From the NCBI GenBank assembly GCA_937941745.1, contig CALDGV010000345.1, positions 1-14,139 on the forward strand: a stretch of 14,139 nucleotides of DNA, in the 5' to 3' direction. The first letter of the stretch is position 1. Every line of letters starts with the position of its first letter. The stretch is from an uncultured Prosthecobacter sp. Its GTDB lineage: Bacteria; Verrucomicrobiota; Verrucomicrobiia; Verrucomicrobiales; Verrucomicrobiaceae. The notes under the pieces were generated by a model, which was not told the DNA's origin, ran no database searches, and was given only the letters and a program-made list of their open reading frames with translations. The translations under genes and the position numbers were made by a program. Below, in pieces: positions 1 through 5,971 of this stretch.

Positions 1-1339
1 TGTTCGTCTTCACGCCGCGGATGCGGAACTCACGCAGGCCGCGGTCCATGCGGTCGAGCGCCTGCTCGTAGGTGCGGGCAAAGACGGTCATCTTCACCAG
101 CATCGAGTCATAATAGGGCGTGATGACCGCGTTCGTGGCGCCGAGCGCTCCATCAAGACGAATGCCGAAGCCACCGGCGCTGCGATAGGTCAAAATTTTG
201 CCAAAGTCCGGTGTGAAGCCGTTTTCCGGATCTTCGGTGGTGATGCGGCACTGCACCGCAAAGCCGCTCTTCTCGATCTTGTCCTGCACGGGCAACGCGA
301 GCGGCTCGTCGTGCATCTTGTGACCCTGCGCAATGAGGATTTGTGAGCGCACGATGTCGATGCCGGTGATCTCCTCCGTCACGGTGTGCTCCACCTGGAT
401 GCGCGGATTCATTTCGATGAAGAACCACTCGCCCGTCTCGTGATCGACGAGGAACTCGACGGTGCCCGCGTGCGTGTACTTCACTTCCTTCGCCAGCTTC
501 ACCGCCGCGTCGCACAGGCCGTCGATGATTTCCTGCTTCACGCCATAGCTTGGCGCCTGCTCGATCACCTTTTGATGGCGACGCTGCACGGAGCAATCGC
601 GCTCGTGCAAATGCAGCACGGTGCCGTGTTTATCGGCCAAAATCTGCACTTCGATGTGCTTCGCCTTGCCGACGAATTTTTCCAAAAACACCGCGCCATT
701 GCCGAAAGCGCGTTCCGCCTCGGTTTGAGCCTCATCGAGCAGTTTTTCGAGGTCCTTGGCCTCACGAACGATGCGCATGCCGCGACCACCACCACCGAAG
801 GCCGCCTTGATGATGAGCGGGAAGCCTATTTTCTTCGCCACGGCGATCGCCTCTTTGCGATCGCTCACCGGCTCGTCGGTGCCTTCAAGGATCGGGACGC
901 CAAGCTTGCGAGCGACGTTACGCGCGGCGGTCTTGTCGCCCATCATGTCGAGAATTTTGGATTCAGGGCCGATGAAGATGATGCCTGCGTCCGCACAAGC
1001 CTGGGCAAACTGCGGATTTTCAGAGAGGAAGCCGTATCCGGGGTGGATGGCATCCACACCCTTTTCCTTCGCCAGAGCCACGATGCCTTCGATGTCGAGA
1101 TAGGCACCAAGAGGACCCTTGTCCTTGTTCAGTTCATAGGCTTCGTCCGCCTTGAAGCGATGAGGGCAGAAACGGTCCTCCTGAGCATAGATGCCCACCG
1201 TTTTCAGCCCGAGCTCCGTGGCTGCACGCATGACACGAATGGCAATTTCAGAGCGGTTCGCGACCATCAGCTTCTTGATCGGGCGGATCGAAGATGGTGA
1301 AGCAACTTTAGCTTTGGCGGAGGCGGTCTTCTTGGGCAT
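1..1339 (-). CDS. pyc: pyruvate carboxylase, N-terminal biotin carboxylase part (3' end outside window)
   Basis: The enzyme carboxylates pyruvate to oxaloacetate using ATP, bicarbonate and a biotin carrier, an anaplerotic step in the cytoplasm. The window holds the first 446 codons, covering the biotin carboxylase domain. Visible motifs are KKLMVANRSEIAIRVMRAA (about 22-40), HPGYGFLSEN (99-108), the ATP-grasp glycine loop GGGGRGM (182-188) and FIEMNPRIQVEHTVTE (307-322). The stretch AVQCRITTEDPENGFTPD (361-378) followed by YRSAGGFGIRLD (385-396) and FRIRGVKTN at the edge resembles pyruvate carboxylase more than the acetyl-CoA carboxylase subunit AccC; that is family knowledge. The reading frame continues beyond position 1, where the carboxyltransferase and biotinyl domains should lie. 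The start is the ATG whose complement is at 1337-1339; it is preceded by a Lys/Ala/Ser-rich tail of about 20 residues before the conserved core and has no Shine-Dalgarno. It is divergent from the 1473 gene with a 133-base shared upstream region. AccC of a long type is the less likely alternative. Confidence 0.93.
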   Translation of the reverse strand, partial: MPKKTASAKAKVASPSSIRPIKKLMVANRSEIAIRVMRAATELGLKTVGIYAQEDRFCPHRFKADEAYELNKDKGPLGAYLDIEGIVALAKEKGVDAIHPGYGFLSENPQFAQACADAGIIFIGPESKILDMMGDKTAARNVARKLGVPILEGTDEPVSDRKEAIAVAKKIGFPLIIKAAFGGGGRGMRIVREAKDLEKLLDEAQTEAERAFGNGAVFLEKFVGKAKHIEVQILADKHGTVLHLHERDCSVQRRHQKVIEQAPSYGVKQEIIDGLCDAAVKLAKEVKYTHAGTVEFLVDHETGEWFFIEMNPRIQVEHTVTEEITGIDIVRSQILIAQGHKMHDEPLALPVQDKIEKSGFAVQCRITTEDPENGFTPDFGKILTYRSAGGFGIRLDGALGATNAVITPYYDSMLVKMTVFARTYEQALDRMDRGLREFRIRGVKTN

Positions 1340-1472
1340 GGCGGTTGGGAGGAAGGAAAAAGCCGCCCACAGTCCCGTGATTTGCCCTCGTGGCAAGGGG
1401 GCTCGCAGGGGATTTTCTCAACAGAATCCTCCCTTGCAGAGGCAGTTCGGTGTGCGAGAGCTTGAGTCCGCC

Positions 1473-1877
1473 ATGGAAACGAACCCACCAGACCAAGACG
1501 GCGGAACACCCCAGACAGGGGCACCGACACCCTCCAAAGAAGAACGCACGATGGCCATGATCTGCCATCTGCTTCCTTTAGCTGGGGCGCTCATGCCCGC
1601 TGTGCCTGTGCTCAACATCATCGCACCCCTTGTGCTATGGCTGATCAAAAAAGACTCGATGCCCTTCGTTGATCAGCAAGGTAAGGAGGTTCTCAACTTC
1701 CAGATCACCCTCAGCATTGTCTTTTTTGTCTGCATGCTGACATTCTGGCTGATTCTTCCTATGATTCTGGCCTTCGGGATAGGCATTGCTGCCCTCGTGC
1801 TGATCATCATGGCCGCCATCAAGGCGAACGACGGAGTGCCCTATCGCTATCCGTTCACCCTGAGGCTGATCAAGTAA
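1473..1877 (+). CDS. DUF4870-family small membrane protein
   Basis: A 134-residue integral membrane protein of unknown biochemical role. A hydrophilic Pro/Thr-rich N-terminal tail (1-25) is followed by three hydrophobic segments at about 27-58, 77-97 and 98-116. Between the first and second lies DSMPFVDQQGKEVLNFQIT (61-79), and after the last comes GVPYRYPFTLRLIK (121-134). Both match the recurring pattern of the DUF4870 (Tic20-like) family, in which a short FVDxxGKExLNFQ loop precedes a membrane segment and a YPF/L motif ends the protein. The frame is open upstream to 1191, but that would overlap the pyc coding region. I chose the ATG at 1473 because the conserved core follows directly and the reading fits family length. 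There is no Shine-Dalgarno; the start is preceded by GTCCGCC. The 12-base gap to the DUF4282 gene implies one transcript. Confidence 0.85.
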   Translation: METNPPDQDGGTPQTGAPTPSKEERTMAMICHLLPLAGALMPAVPVLNIIAPLVLWLIKKDSMPFVDQQGKEVLNFQITLSIVFFVCMLTFWLILPMILAFGIGIAALVLIIMAAIKANDGVPYRYPFTLRLIK

Positions 1878-1889
1878 GCCTTCCAAGCC

Positions 1890-2219
1890 ATGAGCACCCC
1901 AGATCCCGGCAGTCAGCAGCCCAAGTCATTCACGGAGGTGAAGGCCACCTTGGGCGCGCTGATGGACCTGCTGCTGGATTTTTCCTTCAAGCGGTATGTC
2001 ACCCCGCACCTCATCCGGCTCCTCTATGCCCTGAGCCTGGGTGCGGCGGTGCTGGCGTCCCTGACCTGGATGTTCAGTGGTGAAGGCGGTGTCTTCTCCA
2101 GCCTCTTTCGATTGGTGACCGGGCCGCTGGCATTCCTGCTGTACATGATCAGTGCGAGAGTGACCATGGAAGTGGTGCTGGCCATCATCGAGATTGCAGA
2201 ACGGATGCGTCAGAAATGA
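1890..2219 (+). CDS. DUF4282-family small membrane protein
   Basis: A 109-residue protein with a hydrophilic N-terminus (1-24) and two membrane segments at about 42-63 and 70-90. The pattern LLDFSFKRYVTPHLIRLLYAL (27-47), then a Gly-rich turn, a second hydrophobic segment and the tail ARVTMEVVLAIIEIAERMR (89-107) matches the DUF4282 family (FDFSF..TP.I...Y, then R..ME......E). The family's function is not established. It starts 12 bases after the stop of the DUF4870 gene, so the two are almost certainly co-transcribed and may form one membrane complex; the complex is inference. The ATG is preceded by CCAAGCC with no Shine-Dalgarno. The nearest downstream terminator-like hairpin is at 2388-2411, leaving a 3' untranslated stretch of about 170 bases if it serves this operon. 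Confidence 0.82.
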   Translation: MSTPDPGSQQPKSFTEVKATLGALMDLLLDFSFKRYVTPHLIRLLYALSLGAAVLASLTWMFSGEGGVFSSLFRLVTGPLAFLLYMISARVTMEVVLAIIEIAERMRQK

Positions 2220-2387
2220 TTCCGGCCTGCTCGTTGTGACAAACGTCTTACAACGTGCTCACAGCCACCTGACGCATCCTGGTTAAGTCGTGCGACCATA
2301 GAAACAGACAAAGGCCGCCGATCATGGCCCTGAGTCTTCCCTTTCTCGATGGTATCCTTCTTGGCTGTTGGTCACCTCGAATGCTCT

Positions 2388-2420
2388 GAGGCGGGTCGCA
2401 AGACCCGCCTCTTGCTTTGG
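2388..2420 (+). terminator. GNRA-loop hairpin, likely intrinsic terminator
   Basis: A perfect 10-base-pair stem, GAGGCGGGTC (2388-2397) with GACCCGCCTC (2402-2411), closes a GCAA tetraloop. The tail TTGCTTTGG is only moderately T-rich. GNRA loops make very stable hairpins. It probably ends the DUF4870-DUF4282 transcript, although it lies 168 bases past the last stop. It could instead end a small RNA from the preceding gap. Confidence 0.65.
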
Positions 2421-2455
2421 CGATCATTCATTTTCGAGAATCAGCGCCTTCCGAA

Positions 2456-2502
2456 TCTGAAAATTTTCGCAAACACTCCAAAAGGACGCTTTGATTTTCA
2501 GA
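2456..2502. repeat. AT-rich inverted repeat upstream of the ATPase gene
   Basis: TCTGAAAAT (2456-2464) is the exact inverse of ATTTTCAGA (2494-2502). Inside it, CAAA (2470-2473) can pair with TTTG (2490-2493), giving a bulged hairpin. It lies 58 bases before the GTG start. It may be a regulator binding site or a leader RNA fold; no factor can be named. Confidence 0.4.
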
Positions 2503-2529
2503 ATAAGGGAATAATTTCAATAGTTAGCA

Positions 2530-2540
2530 CTGTCTGACAG
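2530..2540. promoter_or_regulatory. short palindrome CTGTCTGACAG before the ATPase start
   Basis: A perfect 5+1+5 palindrome 19 bases upstream of the GTG at 2560. Its size and position are consistent with a repressor half-site pair or a small leader hairpin. It is short enough to arise by chance. Confidence 0.22.
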
Positions 2541-2559
2541 AATCCCAGAAGCATTCACC

Positions 2560-5019
2560 GTGGCTCGCGAAGAAACAGTTTCAGCCCAAACTCCACTCAC
2601 CGGGGGGGCTGGTCATGCCCTGCCTGCGGAAAATCCTTTTTCGAGTGATGTGTGCCGCACGCCATGGCATGCAAAAGAGTCTGTTTCAGCCCTGAACGCC
2701 GATGTTTTGGATCAACTGGTCGAGTCCGTGGGTGGCCGGGGCATCGGACCGCTGATGCTTTTGACCGCGCCTCGGGCGGGTTACGGCAAAACCCACCTTC
2801 TTGGCAGGGTCGCCGCTGCAGCAGCCAGCCAGGCGGTGATCGTGCCCGTGGCCTTCCGTTCAGGCGACGCCTTGTCTGTCACCACGCTTTCAAAGCGCGG
2901 CATCGAGGCTCTGGCAGAGACAGCCGCAGGAAGCGACCTGCCCAAGGATTGGTCCAAGCTGCGTGAAGCCAGTGCCCAGGTGGTGGCTCTGCTGCTTTGC
3001 CGCTTGATTGAAAGCGGGCAGCTGCCATGCGCCAACGCTGAGCAGGCCACCAAAGTCCTGTCTGGGCCAGTTCAGGAAGTCTTTGGCGAACAGGGCCGGG
3101 CACGGCGAATCGGCGACTGGATCGCGCACAACCGCGATGGCCTTTGCGGCCCGCTCGCCGTGCTGGCAGCGCGTGATGTGCCCCTCCGCGCTGAGGCTCT
3201 TGGCAGCTGGATGGCGGCGCTCCTGGATCAAAGCCTGCATGGCGGCCTGACGGGCACGGTAGAAATGCTGGAGCTGACTTCTTCCGATGAAGCCACCGGG
3301 GTGCCTGCTTGGCTGAGAATCCTCGCCTTGTGGCGGCCCGTCGTGCTCCTCGTGGATCATCTGGACGGCTTTTACCGCAATCCAGACGCCGGCATCCGCA
3401 TCGCATCCATGCTGATGGAGCTGATTGAGACACACCGCCTGCACGTGCTGCTCAGCCTGAATCAGGATGTCTGGCAAGCCACGTTTGGTCATCACCTGCC
3501 GAGTGCCCTGGAAGACCGGCTCACAGCGAGCCAAGTTCTCTTGAGAGGTTTGAGTGAAGAGGACGCCCTTGGGCTACTCAGGCTGCGCCTGAACCAAGCC
3601 AACCTTTCGTCGGCAGAAAAAGCCGAGTTCGAGCAGTTTGTCGGCGTTCACAGGCACTTCCTGGGCCGTCCCATCGGAAGTGTCTCAGCGCGGGCCTTTT
3701 TGAGGCATTGCGCGCGGCAATGGGAGCTTTTCCACAGCGCCCCGCCCTGCCCGATCGCTCCAGTTGCACAATCCCCAGACCTGCCGGAGCTGCCCCCACC
3801 TTCCCCTCCTCCAGCCGCAACGGAGCCCCCGGCAAACGACTTCATTCCACTGCTGGCTGACGCACCAGAACTCCATGAAGCTGCAGGAGCCGCTCCTTTG
3901 CCGGCGATCTTTGACCAGGAAACTGCCAGCGAAGTCCAGACCATGGCGGAGGGTCTTGCAGAGCCCAAACCTGCCTTGCCGCAGGACGAGCCCACCCTCG
4001 TCCAACGAGTCGTCTCCCAGCCTCCCTTGGCCAGCCTGAGCCCACCCAAGCTGCCGGTGGAGGCTGTCATCGACGATGATCTTCAGATTCCGGCATGGAA
4101 CAGCATTCCTGCCACGACCCCCAACTCTGCCAATGGAGCCGGTGCGACCACACCTCCAAGTGCTGATGCCTTTGTGAAGCTGCGCGCCATGCTGGCCCAG
4201 CTCCGCCAGCCTGGGCAGGGCCAGGAAACACCTTCCGTGCAGCCCCCTGCACCTCCTGCGCCAGCCCCGTCCCCTTTCCGGGTGCCTGGAAATACGACGA
4301 CAGGAAAAGACTCATCACCAGTTGCAGCAGCGGTATCGTCACCCTTTCAAGTGGCCTCATCACCTTCCGCAGAAGCTGCGACTGCCACCCTTCCGCCGCG
4401 CAGAGCAACCCCTTCTTCCGCGGCACCATCAGCAGCCAATGCACTGCAAGGCCGCTTCCAGGCCCTGCGCCTCCAGCACCAGCCTGAGGCGATGTCGCAG
4501 CCGCTCGATCATTCCCGGCTGGCCGACCTGATCCGGCTGGCTGGCCGCAGGTTCCCACTCGTCCGCTTCAGCGAACATGAACTGCCGGGGCTGCCTGGAC
4601 GCCATGCCCTTTACTGGGCTTTGCATGGCATCGAAGTGCTTTTTGGCCTCGCTCCGTTCAGTGATGCCGCTTACTGGCGAACGCTGAGCGGCTTTGCCGC
4701 CGGCCGCCTGACCGACTTGCTGGCCCAGGCTGAGCGCGACGGACGTGCTCCAGCACGCCTGAAGCTGGTGGGCTTCAAGACTGAACGAGAGCAGCTGGCC
4801 TGGCAGAATCTTCAGCAAAACAAGGTGCTGCCTGAGCCCATTCAAGCCATCACGGACATCGTCCACCTCGATACAGAAGGCCTGGCTTCCCTGTATGCGA
4901 TGCAACGGATCATCAAGGAGTCCGAATCCGGCGTGCTCCAGGCCGAGCCCTTCCAAGTCATCAGCGTCCTGGCCCGAGAGCTCGATTTCTTCTGGAAACG
5001 CATCACTCGCGTCCTGTAG
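2560..5019 (+). CDS. P-loop ATPase with proline-rich linker and unknown C-terminal domain
   Basis: An 819-residue protein I cannot assign to a named family. The N-terminal module (about 22-390) has Walker A APRAGYGKTHLL (70-81, Lys77), Walker B VVLLVDHLDGFY (261-272, Asp266), a sensor-1-like LLSLNQDVW (297-305) and a helical lid-like part (325-390), so it reads as an AAA+/ORC-STAND type ATPase. About 180 residues separate the Walker motifs, more than in DnaA, implying an insertion. Residues about 395-625 form a low-complexity Pro/Ala/Ser linker, probably disordered. A compact C-terminal domain of mixed helix and strand follows (about 640-819), with several aromatic and basic residues. No signal peptide or membrane segment is visible, so it is likely cytoplasmic. 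The start is GTG preceded by ATTCACC; no in-frame ATG precedes the Walker A. There is an 89-base gap to the cytochrome gene. Role unknown: DNA-linked, division-related and regulatory functions are all open. Confidence 0.85.
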   Translation: MAREETVSAQTPLTGGAGHALPAENPFSSDVCRTPWHAKESVSALNADVLDQLVESVGGRGIGPLMLLTAPRAGYGKTHLLGRVAAAAASQAVIVPVAFRSGDALSVTTLSKRGIEALAETAAGSDLPKDWSKLREASAQVVALLLCRLIESGQLPCANAEQATKVLSGPVQEVFGEQGRARRIGDWIAHNRDGLCGPLAVLAARDVPLRAEALGSWMAALLDQSLHGGLTGTVEMLELTSSDEATGVPAWLRILALWRPVVLLVDHLDGFYRNPDAGIRIASMLMELIETHRLHVLLSLNQDVWQATFGHHLPSALEDRLTASQVLLRGLSEEDALGLLRLRLNQANLSSAEKAEFEQFVGVHRHFLGRPIGSVSARAFLRHCARQWELFHSAPPCPIAPVAQSPDLPELPPPSPPPAATEPPANDFIPLLADAPELHEAAGAAPLPAIFDQETASEVQTMAEGLAEPKPALPQDEPTLVQRVVSQPPLASLSPPKLPVEAVIDDDLQIPAWNSIPATTPNSANGAGATTPPSADAFVKLRAMLAQLRQPGQGQETPSVQPPAPPAPAPSPFRVPGNTTTGKDSSPVAAAVSSPFQVASSPSAEAATATLPPRRATPSSAAPSAANALQGRFQALRLQHQPEAMSQPLDHSRLADLIRLAGRRFPLVRFSEHELPGLPGRHALYWALHGIEVLFGLAPFSDAAYWRTLSGFAAGRLTDLLAQAERDGRAPARLKLVGFKTEREQLAWQNLQQNKVLPEPIQAITDIVHLDTEGLASLYAMQRIIKESESGVLQAEPFQVISVLARELDFFWKRITRVL

Positions 5020-5108
5020 CAGCCCTCGATTTCAGGCCGGTGGCGGCTGATTCCTCGCGCTTGACCTGAGCGCACACCACGAACACCATTTCCACCCCTC
5101 TTCATTCC

Positions 5109-5528
5109 ATGAAAACCACACTTACCCTCGCTGCCATCGCCGCAGCTTTCTCCGTGAACCTCGTGTCCGCCCAGGACGGCGCCGTTGACTTTGAAAAGCA
5201 GATCCTCCCCGTCCTGAAGGAGAGCTGCTTCAAGTGCCATGAAAAAGAAAAAGAAGAAAACGGCAGGGTCAAAAAACCCAAGGGCGGCCTCCGCCTCGAC
5301 AGCGCCGAAATGATCATGAAGGGCGGCAAGGAATACCCGAATGAAAACGTGGTGGCAGGCAAGCCTGACGCCTCCTGGCTGCTGAAGACCATGGCACTCC
5401 CCGAATCGGACGACCTCGCCATGCCTCCTGAAGGCAAGGGCGACCGCGTGAGCGCCGAGAATCAGGCATTGATCAAGAAGTGGATCGAGGCCGGAGCCAG
5501 CTTCGGTTCCTGGAAAGGCGTGGAATAA
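5109..5528 (+). CDS. secreted small single-heme cytochrome c (PSCyt1 / Planctomycete cytochrome C type)
   Basis: A 139-residue protein with a signal peptide (MKTTLTLAAIAAAFSVNLVSAQ; likely cleavage after Ala21 or close by), so it acts in the periplasm or outside. FEKQILPVLKESCFKCH (28-44) carries the single heme-binding CxxCH (Cys40, Cys43, His44) in the context typical of the PSCyt1 domain (PF07635). A MPP motif (Met105) in DDLAMPPEGKGD is the probable distal heme ligand, and the end ALIKKWIEAGASF (120-132) matches the family ending. In Planctomycetota and Verrucomicrobiota this domain usually sits in large proteins with DUF1549 and DUF1553. Here it stands alone, so it may be a free electron carrier or a binding protein. 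The insert KEKEENGRVKKPKGG is unusually charged. TTGACC at 5061-5066 could be a -35 element, but the matching -10 is poor. A strong terminator follows 31 bases after the stop. Confidence 0.88.
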   Translation: MKTTLTLAAIAAAFSVNLVSAQDGAVDFEKQILPVLKESCFKCHEKEKEENGRVKKPKGGLRLDSAEMIMKGGKEYPNENVVAGKPDASWLLKTMALPESDDLAMPPEGKGDRVSAENQALIKKWIEAGASFGSWKGVE

Positions 5529-5559
5529 GACCCAGCCCTTTCAAAGCAAGGTTTTGGTT

Positions 5560-5589
5560 AGCGGCGTGGTGCACACCACGCCGCTTTTT
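5560..5589 (+). terminator. intrinsic terminator of the cytochrome gene
   Basis: AGCGGCGTGGT (5560-5570) pairs perfectly with ACCACGCCGCT (5575-5585) around a GCAC loop and is followed by TTTTT. An 11-base-pair GC-rich stem with a T run, 31 bases past the stop codon, is a textbook Rho-independent terminator. Confidence 0.9.
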
Positions 5590-5629
5590 CATGTCTGCAT
5601 TCCGAGTTCCAGGGGCAATTCAGACATGA
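5589..5629. repeat. 9-base inverted repeat next to the cytochrome terminator
   Basis: TCATGTCTG (5589-5597) and CAGACATGA (5621-5629) are exact inverse copies with a 23-base spacer. The left arm begins in the last T of the preceding terminator. Function unknown. Confidence 0.4.
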
Positions 5630-5770
5630 TGCAAATGCGCTGAAACAGCATTCCAGGAACCGCTTCACGAAGTGTGCCAAGCCCGTTTTTTCTTGAGCCG
5701 TTTCGCAGCTTTTATCAGCGGAATCAAATGGGCATCAAGGTATCAAACATAATACTTCGGATATATGAAG

Positions 5771-5819
5771 GTTAAAAACTTCGTGGAACACCGAGAGTGT
5801 TTCCCAAGTCTTTTTAAAC
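5771..5819. repeat. long imperfect palindrome in the dnaA leader
   Basis: The left arm 5771-5791 and right arm 5797-5819 can pair over about 17 base pairs with small bulges: CAC with GTG, GGAA with TTCC, CTT with AAG, A-runs with T-runs, and GTT with AAC-like ends. The loop is CGAGA (5792-5796). It lies about 150 bases upstream of the dnaA ATG. It could act as RNA or as a DNA site in either orientation. Confidence 0.5.
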
Positions 5820-5887
5820 GAGCTCAAGTTTTGCTTTGAATCGTGTCGGAACCGTCATAAACAGGACATGTTATTTTTTGAAAAACT

Positions 5888-5923
5888 CACGGCGCTGATT
5901 CTCCCGAAACAGCGCCGTGTTTG
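5888..5923 (+). terminator. terminator-like hairpin just upstream of dnaA
   Basis: CACGGCGCTG (5888-5897) pairs perfectly with CAGCGCCGTG (5910-5919) across a 12-base loop and is followed by TTTGTC. It ends 52 bases before the preferred dnaA ATG. As the previous gene already has a stronger terminator at 5560-5589, this one may end a small RNA or work as an attenuator in the dnaA transcript; both are inference. The T tail is short. Confidence 0.45.
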
Positions 5924-5971
5924 TCACCTCCCGAAACGCTTCCAACCTCTCAGCCGACCTGCATCCGCATC

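Larger units (their letters stand above)
2220..2559. other. 340-base intergenic region with hairpins and no supported gene
   Basis: No convincing protein gene lies here. It contains a strong GC hairpin with a GCAA loop (2388-2411), then a markedly more AT-rich stretch (about 2420-2530) with a 9-base inverted repeat (2456-2464 with 2494-2502) and the short palindrome CTGTCTGACAG (2530-2540) shortly before the GTG of the ATPase gene. A 21-codon open frame (2324-2389) starts with ATG and ends on the first bases of the GNRA hairpin; I cannot tell if it is translated. A longer frame at 2349-2537 runs through the hairpin and looks accidental. I looked for tRNA, SRP RNA and tmRNA landmarks and found none. 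AATAAT at 2510-2515 is a possible -10 element, but no acceptable -35 stands at the right distance. Confidence 0.6.
5590..5971 (+). other. long structured intergenic region / dnaA leader, no protein gene seen
   Basis: About 380 bases between the cytochrome terminator and the preferred dnaA ATG. The middle (about 5735-5830) is clearly more AT-rich than its surroundings and includes CATAAT (5748-5753), a plausible -10 without a good -35. Three inverted repeats stand out: 9 bases at 5589-5597/5621-5629, a long imperfect hairpin at 5771-5819, and a terminator-like hairpin at 5888-5919. No match to the canonical DnaA box TTATCCACA was found by eye on either strand, so I do not call it an origin. 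It may be the dnaA promoter with a structured 5' untranslated region, or may hold a small RNA ending at the last hairpin. Confidence 0.55.

Noticed and set aside
386..1300. A 304-codon open frame on plus
   Set aside because: It lies fully opposite the conserved biotin carboxylase domain of pyc and resembles nothing known; a shadow of high-GC coding sequence.
2220..2400. tRNA, SRP RNA or tmRNA in the gap after the DUF4282 gene
   Set aside because: No T-arm consensus, no SRP tetraloop and receptor signature and no acceptor pairing could be found.
2349..2537. A 62-codon plus-strand frame in the 2220-2559 gap
   Set aside because: It runs through the terminator hairpin and gives a peptide without any gene-like features or plausible initiation context.
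2560..5019. Phage-defence ATPase (BREX-like) reading of the GYGKTHL Walker A
   Set aside because: The GKTHL form is shared by many AAA+ proteins including DnaA, and no methylase, nuclease or other defence gene is next to it.
5921..5971. TTG start adding 17 residues to DnaA
   Set aside because: The TTG directly follows a stable hairpin, and the added residues (Pro/Thr-rich) are not part of DnaA domain I. Kept only as an alternative start.
5590..5971. Replication origin next to dnaA
   Set aside because: AT-rich and structured, but no DnaA boxes were found by eye; position next to dnaA alone is not enough.
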